Source of the DNA: SKW197 sp049970095
GTDB taxonomy: Archaea > Thermoplasmatota > Thermoplasmata > Lutacidiplasmatales > SKW197
Direction of reading: 5' to 3'
DNA: 19,019 nt
Assembly: GCA_049970095.1 (NCBI GenBank)
Contig: JBMFNP010000033.1
Location: forward strand, 1-19,019
Positions 1-6,912 of the stretch are shown here, piece after piece (the stretch's first letter is position 1; each line of letters opens with the position of its first letter). The notes beneath the pieces are model-generated. The model was not told the origin of the DNA. It saw only the letters and a program-made list of their open reading frames with translations, and did not search any database. The position numbers and the translations under genes are program-made.

Positions 1-1
1 T

Positions 2-190
2 TACTGGAGCAACTGGGATGGTAAAGACTGGGGCACGGCAAATGCTTATCCGATTGATGGTGGTAAAGCAAGCGATAACTATCCGCTACAAAATCCAGTA
101 GTAAGCGAATTTTCTGGGATAACCGCAATTGCAATGTTCTGCATTGGAATTCTTCTGGTTGCACTGGCAAGAAAACGGAAAGAGAGGTAA
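2..190 (+). CDS. C-terminal end of a surface protein, NosD-like tail plus membrane anchor (partial)
   Basis: Only the last 62 residues lie in the window; the reading frame is open from base 2 to the TAA at 188-190. It begins YWSNWDGKDW and continues with YPIDGGKASDNYPL, the pattern seen near the end of NosD-type right-handed beta-helix surface proteins (NYWS...YPI...DNYPL). A hydrophobic segment follows (about residues 38-56 of the fragment, GITAIAMFCIGILLVALA) and then the basic end RKRKER, so the protein should be anchored by its C-terminus with the bulk outside the cell. The residues SEF just before the segment recall archaeal PEF-type sorting tails, but one example does not establish archaeosortase processing. 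The full length and function cannot be seen. Confidence 0.75.
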   Translation, partial: YWSNWDGKDWGTANAYPIDGGKASDNYPLQNPVVSEFSGITAIAMFCIGILLVALARKRKER

Positions 191-195
191 AAAAA

Positions 196-227
196 TTTTA
201 TTTCATTTTCATTTGTTTTGTTTATTT
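196..227 (+). terminator. T-rich stretch, probable archaeal terminator
   Basis: Six bases after the stop of the upstream surface-protein gene there are about 32 bases dominated by T runs (TTTTATTTCATTTTC and onward). Archaeal RNA polymerase ends transcription at such U-rich tracts without needing a hairpin. The position between a stop codon and the next transcription unit supports this reading; no hairpin was seen. Confidence 0.45.
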
Positions 228-320
228 GCGGGATAGGTTGCTTGCAGTTTGCCAGGTTGCAGAATAAGAACAAATCATGACCCAATGACTCAACCTTGCA
301 TCCAAAAAGAAAACGCAAAT

Positions 321-330
321 ACCAAATACT
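321..330 (+). promoter_or_regulatory. Weak TATA-like element for purS
   Basis: ACCAAATACT is centred about 25 bases before the ATG at 351, the spacing expected for a leaderless archaeal transcript, and no Shine-Dalgarno sequence precedes that ATG. The element is a poor TATA match, though similar to the TTAAATAC box before the GH57 gene at 12115. It favours the short purS start over the upstream ATGs. Confidence 0.35.
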
Positions 331-350
331 TCCAAATGTTTTTCCTTACC

Positions 351-605
351 ATGGAAAAATATAGAGTTGAAGTAAAGGTAGAACTGAAGAAGGGTGTGAG
401 AGACCCAGAGGGTGAAAACACGAAAAAAGCCCTTGCACTCCTTGGTTTCAATGCAATAGAGAGTGTGCGTTCCCAGCGCATATACGAACTCATGGTTACT
501 GCAGAGACCAAGGAAAAAGCACTGGCTATTGCAGAAGAGAGTTGCAGGAAATTGCTGGCGAATCCCGTAATTCACAACTACAAAATAAGTGTAAAAGAGC
601 AGTGA
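351..605 (+). CDS. purS: Phosphoribosylformylglycinamidine synthase subunit PurS
   Basis: This 84-residue protein is the small subunit of FGAM synthase, the ATP- and glutamine-dependent fourth step of purine synthesis, which turns FGAR into FGAM. In the three-part enzyme PurS dimers bridge the synthetase PurL and the glutaminase PurQ. The sequence shows the family pattern: a first strand YRVEVKVELKKGVRDPEG, then NTKKALALLGFNAIESVR and the late segment LANPVIHNYKISV. The frame also has ATGs at 249 and 336, but family similarity starts at MEKYRVEV and the length matches the usual 80-85 residues, so 351 was chosen. Five bases separate its stop from the purL ATG, so the two are surely cotranscribed. 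Confidence 0.95.
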   Translation: MEKYRVEVKVELKKGVRDPEGENTKKALALLGFNAIESVRSQRIYELMVTAETKEKALAIAEESCRKLLANPVIHNYKISVKEQ

Positions 606-610
606 GAAGG

Positions 611-2935
611 ATGAAGGCTAAAAACCTCGGACACCTCAAAAATTGTTTTGAAATTGAACTTGGAAATACAGACAACGAACTCAGAGAAGTCAGCGAGCAT
701 CTGAATCTTAATCTGAGCATTGAAGAAATGCACCAGATAAAGAATTATTTTGAGAGAAAGGGAAGAAATCCCACGGATGTGGAACTGAATGCAATTGCCC
801 AGGCATGGAGCGAACACTGCTGTTATAAAAGTTCAAAGGTTGTGCTGAAAAAATACATTTTTCCGCTGGAACATAAAGACATGATGCTCAGAGGAGATGC
901 TGGCGTTATGAATTTTGATGAGGAGTATGCATATGCTATAAGAATAGAATCCCATAACCATCCCTCTGCAGTTGAGCCATATGGGGGAGCTGCCACTGGA
1001 ATTGGCGGCATTTTAAGAGATGTCCTTGCGATGGGTGCACAGCCAATCGCACTCATAGATCCTCTTTTCTTTGGACCTCTTGAAATCCCGTATGAGCAAC
1101 TCCCCCCTGGTGTGAAACATCCCAAATATCTGTTTACTGGTGTAATTGCGGGCATAAGAGACTATGGAAACCGTGTGGGAATACCCACAGTTGCGGGGTG
1201 CATTCACTTTGACCCCTGTTATACTGGTAACTGCATTGTGAATGTAGGATGTGTGGGCATTGCAAAAAAGAAATTTATAAAGAGAAATGCAGTTTCCGCT
1301 CCAGGTGATAATTTCGTGCTTGTTGGAGGACTTACTGGCAGGGATGGAATTCATGGCGTAAATTTTGCATCTGCTGTACTCACAGAGAAAAGTGATGTGG
1401 AATCTAGGCCCTCCGTCCAGCTCGGAGATCCCATCATGAAGGAACCCCTGATCCACGCCACTTTAGAATGTGTTGAACAGGGACTGGTAGAGGGTATAAA
1501 GGACCTCGGGGGTGGGGGGCTTTCATGCGTTTGCGGAGAAATGGCACTTGCGGGAGGCTGCGGTGCAGAGATTTATCTGGACAAGGTACCTCTCAAAGAA
1601 GAGGACATGGCACCCTGGGAAATCTGGGTTTCGGAATCACAGGAAAGAATGATGCTGGCTGTCAGAGATGAAAACCTTGAGAAAGTGAAGGCAATCTTTG
1701 ACCTTTATGATGTGCCCTGCACTGCAATCGGAAAGGCAATCCCTGAGAAAAAAGTAATTCTCCATTACATGGGAGTGAAAGTGTTTGAACTTGAACTTGA
1801 GTTTTACACTGGCGGTCCTGAGTATGTGCGTCCCTATGCGATTAAAAAACGCGAGAAAACAAAAGAACATGCACTTCCACCTGCACCAAAACCAGATGAA
1901 CTGGAAAAAATCTTCCTTTCAATTCTTTCTGACCTGAATGTGTGCTGCAAGGATTGGGTAATTCAGATGTACGACTATGAAGTGCGCGGAAGAACAATAA
2001 TCAAGCCCATGAGTGGGCGCCCTTCCCACCAAACCCATGCAGACGCTGTAGTCCTTAAACCGCTTGAGGACTCTTACCGTGGACTTGCAATTGCCGTGGG
2101 CACAAGCCCCTGGGTTTCTGCAATTGACCCCTATATGGGTGGAATTTTTTGCATAGATGAAGTTGTGAGAAATCTGGCAAGTGTAGGTGCACTCCCACAT
2201 GCAATCACAAATTGCATGAATTTCGGAAATCCCGAGGTACCAGAGGTTCTAGGGGAGTTCTATGAAGTGCTCAGAGGCGTTGGTGATGCCTGCAGGGCAT
2301 TTAAAATCGCAGCACCATCGGGAAATGTGAGTTTCTACAATGAGAGTACAGCAGGAAGAATAATGCCCACACCTGTTGTTCTTGGCACTGGGATTGTGAA
2401 GGATGTGAGGATTTCCGCAAGCACAGACCTGGCATCCAGTGATGGTTACATTTACCTCATTGGAGAGACCCAGGAGAATCTCGGAGGCTCAGTTTACGCA
2501 AGAAAGTATGGAATTGAGGATTTACCACCCGTGTGCAATCTGAATATTGCACCCAAATATGCATCTGCGGTAGTGTCTAGCATAGAAAGAGGGATCATAA
2601 GGAGCTGTCATGATGTGGGTGATGGTGGGCTTGCTGTTGCTATCGCTGAGATGTGCATTGGAGGCAATGTAGGTGTAGATGTAAATCTGGACACAGTGAA
2701 CATGCGCGAGGATATATTCCTTTTTTCAGAGTCCCCAACAAGATGGATTGCTGAAGTGGATGAGGAAAATCATGAAGAATTTGAGCGTGCATTTTCAGGA
2801 CTGCGCATTCAGAGAATCGGAAAGGTGGGTGGAAAGAACATAGATTTCTTCAAAGGCGGAAAAAAAATTCTGGGACTGGAAATTCAAACTGCAAAAAAGG
2901 CATGGAATGAGAAACTCTGGAAAATCATGGGTTAG
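611..2935 (+). CDS. purL: Phosphoribosylformylglycinamidine synthase subunit PurL
   Basis: This 774-residue synthetase subunit uses ATP and the ammonia delivered by PurQ to amidate FGAR in purine synthesis. Visible family motifs include AQAWSEHCCYKSS near the N-terminus, ESHNHPSAVEPYGGAATGIG at about residues 113-132 (His-rich active-site loop), the glycine-rich DLGGGGLSCVCGEMALAGG, and a second synthetase-like half with SCHDVGDGGLAVAIAEM. The frame is open from 542, but the ATG at 611 comes just after the purS stop with GAGAAGG directly upstream, and similarity begins soon after. The length is within the range of stand-alone archaeal PurL and much shorter than the fused proteobacterial enzyme. 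The glutaminase purQ is absent from the window and must be encoded elsewhere. Confidence 0.96.
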   Translation: MKAKNLGHLKNCFEIELGNTDNELREVSEHLNLNLSIEEMHQIKNYFERKGRNPTDVELNAIAQAWSEHCCYKSSKVVLKKYIFPLEHKDMMLRGDAGVMNFDEEYAYAIRIESHNHPSAVEPYGGAATGIGGILRDVLAMGAQPIALIDPLFFGPLEIPYEQLPPGVKHPKYLFTGVIAGIRDYGNRVGIPTVAGCIHFDPCYTGNCIVNVGCVGIAKKKFIKRNAVSAPGDNFVLVGGLTGRDGIHGVNFASAVLTEKSDVESRPSVQLGDPIMKEPLIHATLECVEQGLVEGIKDLGGGGLSCVCGEMALAGGCGAEIYLDKVPLKEEDMAPWEIWVSESQERMMLAVRDENLEKVKAIFDLYDVPCTAIGKAIPEKKVILHYMGVKVFELELEFYTGGPEYVRPYAIKKREKTKEHALPPAPKPDELEKIFLSILSDLNVCCKDWVIQMYDYEVRGRTIIKPMSGRPSHQTHADAVVLKPLEDSYRGLAIAVGTSPWVSAIDPYMGGIFCIDEVVRNLASVGALPHAITNCMNFGNPEVPEVLGEFYEVLRGVGDACRAFKIAAPSGNVSFYNESTAGRIMPTPVVLGTGIVKDVRISASTDLASSDGYIYLIGETQENLGGSVYARKYGIEDLPPVCNLNIAPKYASAVVSSIERGIIRSCHDVGDGGLAVAIAEMCIGGNVGVDVNLDTVNMREDIFLFSESPTRWIAEVDEENHEEFERAFSGLRIQRIGKVGGKNIDFFKGGKKILGLEIQTAKKAWNEKLWKIMG

Positions 2936-2980
2936 ATACCCTAAATTGTAATAAAGATTATATTCTCCCTTGCAATTTAT

Positions 2981-2987
2981 GGGGTGA
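2981..2987 (+). promoter_or_regulatory. Ribosome binding site GGGGTGA
   Basis: GGGGTGA lies four bases before the ATG at 2992 and complements the usual archaeal 16S 3' end. It fixes this start. Its presence suggests a leadered message, possibly read through from purL 56 bases upstream; an AT-rich stretch at 2951-2966 could alternatively hold a weak promoter. Confidence 0.7.
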
Positions 2988-2991
2988 AAAC

Positions 2992-4512
2992 ATGCAGCGG
3001 AATAAGATAAAGACAGGAATACCAGGGCTTGATGAGATGCTTCATGGGGGTTTAATTCCTCAAAGGCCTTACATTATCTCTGGGCAGTTAGGCTCAGGGA
3101 AGACCACACTTGCAATGCAGTTTTTGTTGGAAGGTGTGCGAAATGGAGAGAATGTGCTTTACATCACTACAGAGGAACCCCCAAATGAAATTAAACTGAA
3201 TTTTGAAAATTTTAAATGGGACATATCTAAAATAAAGGTGTTTGATGCAATTCCTGATGTAATGACCTACGAAATTACACCTATAAAGGACATTACTGCC
3301 CTCAGAGAAATTGTCGCATTCAAAGATGTGCCTTATGTTATCAGAAAGACGCCTGAACATGGTTCGCCAGAGATGACCTTCAATGCTCTCCAGAATGCGT
3401 TAAAACTTGCACTTTCAACAAGCGACTATGATAGAATTGTTGTGGATTCTCTCACAGCTCTGAAGTTTTTCTGCATTCCCTCATATGACCACAATCTTGG
3501 TGTTCAATCTTTCATAAGATTCCTCTCTGAACTGAAAGTGACTGCTCTGCTTACCGTGGAAATGCCTTTGGAATATCAGTTTGAACCAGAGTTGTTCCTT
3601 GCAAGAGGCGAAATCCGCTTGCTGAAGTGGAGGGATAAGGATGGCGAACTCAAACGAGGTGTGCTAATTGAAAAATACAAAGGTTCATCACATGATGTGC
3701 ACATTAGACCAATGGAAATCACGCCCGAGGGAATTGTGGTGTATTCAGAACTACATGTTGAAAAGAGTCCTCTGGAGGCATACCTTGAAATGCTTCCTGT
3801 GGAGGAAGCAGAAAGTGAAGAAGAAAAATCAGTTGAAGAACCAAAACCTTCACCGCATGGTGAAAAAACAGACACAAAATCAGAAACAGTCACTCCATCC
3901 CAGACACAGGCACCAGCACAAACTCCCACTCTTGCACAAGCCCCCGCAGAGGGCACCCTGCAACCCCAGAAAATTGAGGAAAAATCGGATCTGGAAAAAT
4001 GGCTTAAAGAGCTCAAGATTCTGCAGGAAGATGTCGCAGATGCGGATCTCATTGGTGTGGATGTAGCGGACCTGAAGGGGTTGGTAGATTCCATCAACAG
4101 CCTGTTTTCGCTCGGAAAGGTAGATGAGGCAATGCACACCCTTGCTTCCGCAAGAAAACTTCTGGATGAAAGAATCAATATGTTCCACAGCGGGAAGGTG
4201 GTAGAGAAGGTCTCGGCTGAATCTGGTGCACATACACTGGAACCCCAACCAGTAGTTGTTGCACAGAATCCACAGGCAGAACAGCTAGAAAATTCCCAGA
4301 TAGCAGAACAACCTTCCCAGAAAGAGAAACCAAGGGCAAGGGGAAGAAAGAAAAAAGAGGAGATGCCAGCGGCAGAGGGCAAGAAAGCACCTGCAAAAAA
4401 ACCTAAAAAGAAAAAGGAATCTGGGAAAAAAGAGGTAGGGAAAAAGGGGAGAAAGAAGAAAGGGGAGCAGAATACTGAAACAAACACACAATCTGCAGAG
4501 GAGGTGAGGTGA
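2992..4512 (+). CDS. KaiC-like RecA-family ATPase with helical module and lysine-rich tail
   Basis: The N-terminal 270 or so residues form one KaiC-like RecA domain: the lead-in TGIPGLDEMLHGGL, Walker A GQLGSGKTT at 31-39, the acidic pair E61-E62 in TTEEPPNE (matching the paired catalytic glutamates of KaiC proteins), and Walker B ending at D152 in RIVVDS. Next comes a linker rich in P, T, Q and A (about 300-322), then a helical module at about 333-398 (KWLKELKILQ... to RINMF), a second Q/P-rich linker and, from about 444 to 491, a tail almost entirely of K, R, G, A and E. Such archaeal ATPases are often called signal-transduction proteins, but the target is unknown. The next gene encodes a paralogue and starts one base after this stop. 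The lysine tail suggests binding to nucleic acid or another acidic partner; this is inference. Confidence 0.88.
   Translation: MQRNKIKTGIPGLDEMLHGGLIPQRPYIISGQLGSGKTTLAMQFLLEGVRNGENVLYITTEEPPNEIKLNFENFKWDISKIKVFDAIPDVMTYEITPIKDITALREIVAFKDVPYVIRKTPEHGSPEMTFNALQNALKLALSTSDYDRIVVDSLTALKFFCIPSYDHNLGVQSFIRFLSELKVTALLTVEMPLEYQFEPELFLARGEIRLLKWRDKDGELKRGVLIEKYKGSSHDVHIRPMEITPEGIVVYSELHVEKSPLEAYLEMLPVEEAESEEEKSVEEPKPSPHGEKTDTKSETVTPSQTQAPAQTPTLAQAPAEGTLQPQKIEEKSDLEKWLKELKILQEDVADADLIGVDVADLKGLVDSINSLFSLGKVDEAMHTLASARKLLDERINMFHSGKVVEKVSAESGAHTLEPQPVVVAQNPQAEQLENSQIAEQPSQKEKPRARGRKKKEEMPAAEGKKAPAKKPKKKKESGKKEVGKKGRKKKGEQNTETNTQSAEEVR
4501..4512 (+). promoter_or_regulatory. Doubled ribosome binding site inside the end of the upstream gene
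   Basis: GAGGTGAGGTGA covers the last codons and stop of the first KaiC-like gene and ends one base before the ATG at 4514. GAGGTGA is a near-perfect Shine-Dalgarno and is present twice in overlapping form; the first copy has the better spacing. It shows translational coupling of the two ATPase genes and fixes the second start. Confidence 0.8.
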
Positions 4513-4513
4513 G

Positions 4514-5710
4514 ATGCCTCCTGAAAGGATAAGCACAGGGCTTCCTGAACTGGACGCAATGCTCGATGGGGGATTGATTAAAGGGCGGCCTTACATTGTT
4601 TCTGGACCACCTGGTAGTGGAAAAACCACACTTGCCCTTCATTTCCTTAGAGAAGGCTTAAGAAATGGAGAAAGATGTATGATTGTAACACTGGACGAAC
4701 CTCCAAATGAAATCAAAGAGAACATTTCTGTATTTGGCTGGGACCTGAGTGGAATTGCAGTTCTAGATGCCACACCAGATATTAGGAGTTACAGAAAAGC
4801 AACTGATATTCTGGAAATAAAGAGTATGAAGGATATAAAAACACTCGGGGAGGTTGAGGACATAAGGCAAAGCTCTGCAGTAAATCCCTATGACATTACC
4901 ATTCAATCCATCTATATGAAACTAAGAAAGGAATTTCAGGACAGACGGTATGATAGAATTGTTCTGGATTCTTTCACATCTCTGAGATTATTTGCAGTCA
5001 AAAGTGAGAACATAGACAGTGAGCGGAGAGAGATCCAGTCATTGCTCAGATTTATTGCAGAAGCAGAAGTGACCGCAATTATAACCTCAGAGTATCCGTC
5101 TCCTACAAGAGTGGACCCAGAATTTCTTGTTGCCAGGGGCGAAATACGCCTTCATAAGGAAATTATCAAGGGCACCATTGTGAGAGGAATCTCAATTGAG
5201 CGTTTCAGGGGATCAAAACATGATACTAGAATAAGACCATTGGAGTTCACAAAAGAGGGACTAAAAATAAGAATCCCGCTGATTACTTCAAAGCAAATAA
5301 GCTCTGCTGCCCGTGTGACATTTTCTGAGGAAGAAATCCAGGGAATTGTGGAACAAATCTGCGACATGAACGCCTGGGTTGAGTCAAAACTGGAGAAATG
5401 CGTGGAAATTGGAATTGATGTAAGCGTGATTGAGTCCCTTATTGATAAGTCAAAAATGCTCATGGATGCTGGCAATTATGATGAGGCACTTGAATGTGCT
5501 AAAGAGGCTTGGAACCTGACAGACCACAAGCTCAATCAGTACTTTTCTGCAGTTGAACGCTGGCGCGCAAAGCGGACTACAGCCCAAGACCTTCAGGATT
5601 ACCTCTCAAACTTTCCACCAGAACCTGTATGCAATGTGTGCGGAAGCAAGGAGATAATTTTACTTGATGATGGAAGACTCCAGTGCAGAAAGTGCGGTAA
5701 CATTTTATAG
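4514..5710 (+). CDS. KaiC-like RecA-family ATPase with helical module and C-terminal zinc ribbon
   Basis: This 398-residue paralogue of the preceding gene is a single KaiC-like domain: TGLPELDAMLDGGL, Walker A GPPGSGKTT at 31-39, Walker B ending at D152 in RIVLDS, and VARGEIRLHK, close to the neighbour's LARGEIRLLK. The acidic pair after the P-loop reads D61-E62 (TLDEPPNE) rather than EE, a conservative change. After the ATPase there is a helical module at about 285-344 (IGIDVSVIESLIDKSK, NYDEALECAKEAW) that matches the module of the neighbour, then a zinc ribbon of four cysteines, C373, C376, C391 and C394 (CNVCG...CRKCG). Known zinc ribbons of this type bind nucleic acid or protein. The pair is cotranscribed, so the two proteins may work together; partner and output are unknown. 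Confidence 0.88.
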   Translation: MPPERISTGLPELDAMLDGGLIKGRPYIVSGPPGSGKTTLALHFLREGLRNGERCMIVTLDEPPNEIKENISVFGWDLSGIAVLDATPDIRSYRKATDILEIKSMKDIKTLGEVEDIRQSSAVNPYDITIQSIYMKLRKEFQDRRYDRIVLDSFTSLRLFAVKSENIDSERREIQSLLRFIAEAEVTAIITSEYPSPTRVDPEFLVARGEIRLHKEIIKGTIVRGISIERFRGSKHDTRIRPLEFTKEGLKIRIPLITSKQISSAARVTFSEEEIQGIVEQICDMNAWVESKLEKCVEIGIDVSVIESLIDKSKMLMDAGNYDEALECAKEAWNLTDHKLNQYFSAVERWRAKRTTAQDLQDYLSNFPPEPVCNVCGSKEIILLDDGRLQCRKCGNIL

Positions 5711-5712
5711 CG

Positions 5713-5738
5713 AGGGGAGGGGGCAAGCCCCCTCCCCT
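5713..5738. repeat. Near-continuous 12-bp GC-rich inverted repeat
   Basis: AGGGGAGGGGGC and GCCCCCTCCCCT are exact reverse complements separated only by AA, beginning three bases after the stop of the zinc-ribbon ATPase gene. As RNA it forms a very stable hairpin with a small loop; as DNA it could extrude. It is the first of four hairpins in this GC-rich gap and may mark the 3' end of the upstream operon. Confidence 0.85.
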
Positions 5739-5758
5739 TACGGTAACCTCTCCCCCAC

Positions 5759-5788
5759 GGGGGTGTCATCCGACACCCCCAAGTTTTT
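5759..5788 (+). terminator. Hairpin followed by T5, terminator-like
   Basis: GGGGGTGTC pairs perfectly with GACACCCCC across the loop ATCC (stem 5759-5767 with 5772-5780), and AAG then TTTTT follow at 5781-5788. This has the form of an intrinsic terminator. Archaea mainly use U tracts, with hairpins less often, so the function is inferred from form and from position 48 bases after the KaiC-like operon. The G tract could alternatively pair with the C tract at 5752-5756. Confidence 0.6.
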
Positions 5789-5797
5789 CCGTGCACG

Positions 5798-5856
5798 CTT
5801 TTGCGTCAGCAAAAGGGTTCTGACGATACCCCGAGCCTCTGGCACTCCCAAAGTGC
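5798..5856 (+). other. Hairpin-rich stretch with two mutually exclusive stems
   Basis: CTTTTGC (5798-5804) pairs with GCAAAAG (5809-5815) over loop GTCA. CGTCAG (5804-5809) pairs with CTGACG (5820-5825). The two stems share bases, so only one can form at a time. A third small hairpin, GCACT with AGTGC around CCCAA, lies at 5842-5856. No gene fits here; open frames across the stretch have no protein-like character. Together with the two preceding hairpins it occupies all of the gap up to the next promoter. It may be a structured RNA, a dispersed repeat or a terminator array; sequence alone does not decide. Confidence 0.55.
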
Positions 5857-5866
5857 GTGGATTACA

Positions 5867-5877
5867 TTTATAAATTA
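5867..5877 (+). promoter_or_regulatory. Strong TATA box for the GPT-type transferase gene
   Basis: TTTATAAATTA is centred 24-25 bases before the ATG at 5896, which has no Shine-Dalgarno. This predicts a leaderless transcript starting at or next to that ATG and argues against the in-frame GTG at 5857, which lies upstream of the box. Confidence 0.75.
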
Positions 5878-5895
5878 CCTTTGCTATCTGGGTGT

Positions 5896-6825
5896 ATGGA
5901 ATTTCCGTGCTTGCTAGTGCTCGCAATGGAGATGCTCACTCCTCTTCTCCTCTTGTTTTTTATTCAGAATGCCTGCCATACCCATCTGCTAATCAGAATA
6001 GACAGAAACAAAAAAAACGCTCCTATGGTTCCTACTTCATCTGGAATTTTTCTACTTCCTGCAGTAATCTCTTTCCTTCCTGTGTTTCTTGGTAATTTTG
6101 GGAGTGCAATTGCAATCGCGGTTTTGATCGCAGGATTGATAGGGCTTGTGGATGATTTGAAAGGTGTGGGCATCTGGGTAAAGGTGCCTCTCATGATGCT
6201 CCCCTCAATTCCAGTGATTCTCTATCTTTCTATATTTGAAAATGAAATTTCAAATCCTCCATTTCTTGCATTTGTGCCAATTGTTTTTCTGGCACCTTTT
6301 ATAACCTCATTTTTTTCCAATGCATTCAACATTCTTTCTGGTTATGATGGATTGAGCACAGGTATTGGGGTGATACAGATAGGAGTGCTTGCATCCCTTG
6401 CTTTTATTTCTGGAAAAATTGAATTGCTTGCTGCATCTCTTCTTCTCCTTCCACCACTCTCAACAATCTTCATCTTTAACTGGTTTCCTGCAAAGTTATT
6501 TCCTGGGAATTCTGGGACATTCATAACAGGCACACTCACAGCACTCCTCTTTGTCTATGGAAACTTCTGGCTCGCTTTATTTGTGGTTTTCATTCCTCAC
6601 ATTGCTGAATTTGTGATGAAACTAAGGTTCAGAGGAAATTCCGAAGTTTTTGGCACAATAGATGAAAATGGTAAAATCACATATTCTGGCAAACCTAAGA
6701 GTATCGTGCATTTTCTCCTATTGCGAAGACACTGGCTTGAGTTTGAAATTTCTTCTATCTTTCTGTGCATTGAATTTGTATTAGGGCTTGGTGCGGTGTT
6801 TATATATTACCTTTTTAGCATATAA
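5896..6825 (+). CDS. GPT-type UDP-GlcNAc:dolichyl-phosphate GlcNAc-1-P transferase (glycosyltransferase 4 / MraY-WecA superfamily)
   Basis: This 309-residue polytopic membrane protein belongs to the PNPT superfamily, which moves a sugar-1-phosphate from a UDP-sugar to a polyprenyl phosphate, the first step in building lipid-linked glycans. Key family motifs are intact: D86-D87 in GLVDDLKGVG, and NAFNILSGYDGLSTG at about 142-156, the N-x-x-N-x-x-x-G-x-D-G-L signature. GNSGTF and the late loop with HFLLLRRHW resemble the eukaryotic and archaeal GPT branch (Alg7, AglH) more than bacterial MraY. About ten hydrophobic segments are visible. The likely role is starting N-glycan assembly on dolichyl phosphate; the exact sugar cannot be read from sequence. 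The start is set by the TATA box. It has its own promoter and is not coupled to its neighbours. Confidence 0.87.
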   Translation: MEFPCLLVLAMEMLTPLLLLFFIQNACHTHLLIRIDRNKKNAPMVPTSSGIFLLPAVISFLPVFLGNFGSAIAIAVLIAGLIGLVDDLKGVGIWVKVPLMMLPSIPVILYLSIFENEISNPPFLAFVPIVFLAPFITSFFSNAFNILSGYDGLSTGIGVIQIGVLASLAFISGKIELLAASLLLLPPLSTIFIFNWFPAKLFPGNSGTFITGTLTALLFVYGNFWLALFVVFIPHIAEFVMKLRFRGNSEVFGTIDENGKITYSGKPKSIVHFLLLRRHWLEFEISSIFLCIEFVLGLGAVFIYYLFSI

Positions 6826-6880
6826 TTTCCATCAGAAATATACAATCCTGCATGTGCATATATTTTTGGTAAATCAATAG

Positions 6881-6891
6881 GTTTATATATC
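6881..6891 (+). promoter_or_regulatory. TATA box for the winged-helix gene
   Basis: GTTTATATATC is centred about 27 bases before the ATG at 6913. No Shine-Dalgarno lies before this ATG, so the transcript is probably leaderless. It is the only promoter seen for the winged-helix/ATPase pair. Confidence 0.72.
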
Positions 6892-6912
6892 TTCCATCAT
6901 TTTACTGTCTAA

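Noticed and set aside
542..610. Longer PurL start at 542
   Set aside because: It would overlap purS by 64 bases, and the extra residues have no similarity to PurL; the ATG at 611 follows the purS stop closely.
3576..4559. Long minus-strand open frame opposite the first KaiC-like gene
   Set aside because: It is a shadow of the K/E/P/Q-rich coding strand, rich in F, S and C with no recognisable domain.
5664..5926. Open frames crossing the GC-rich hairpin stretch on both strands
   Set aside because: They are short and low in complexity, and they follow the hairpin repeats rather than protein-like sequence; no ribosome site is placed sensibly.
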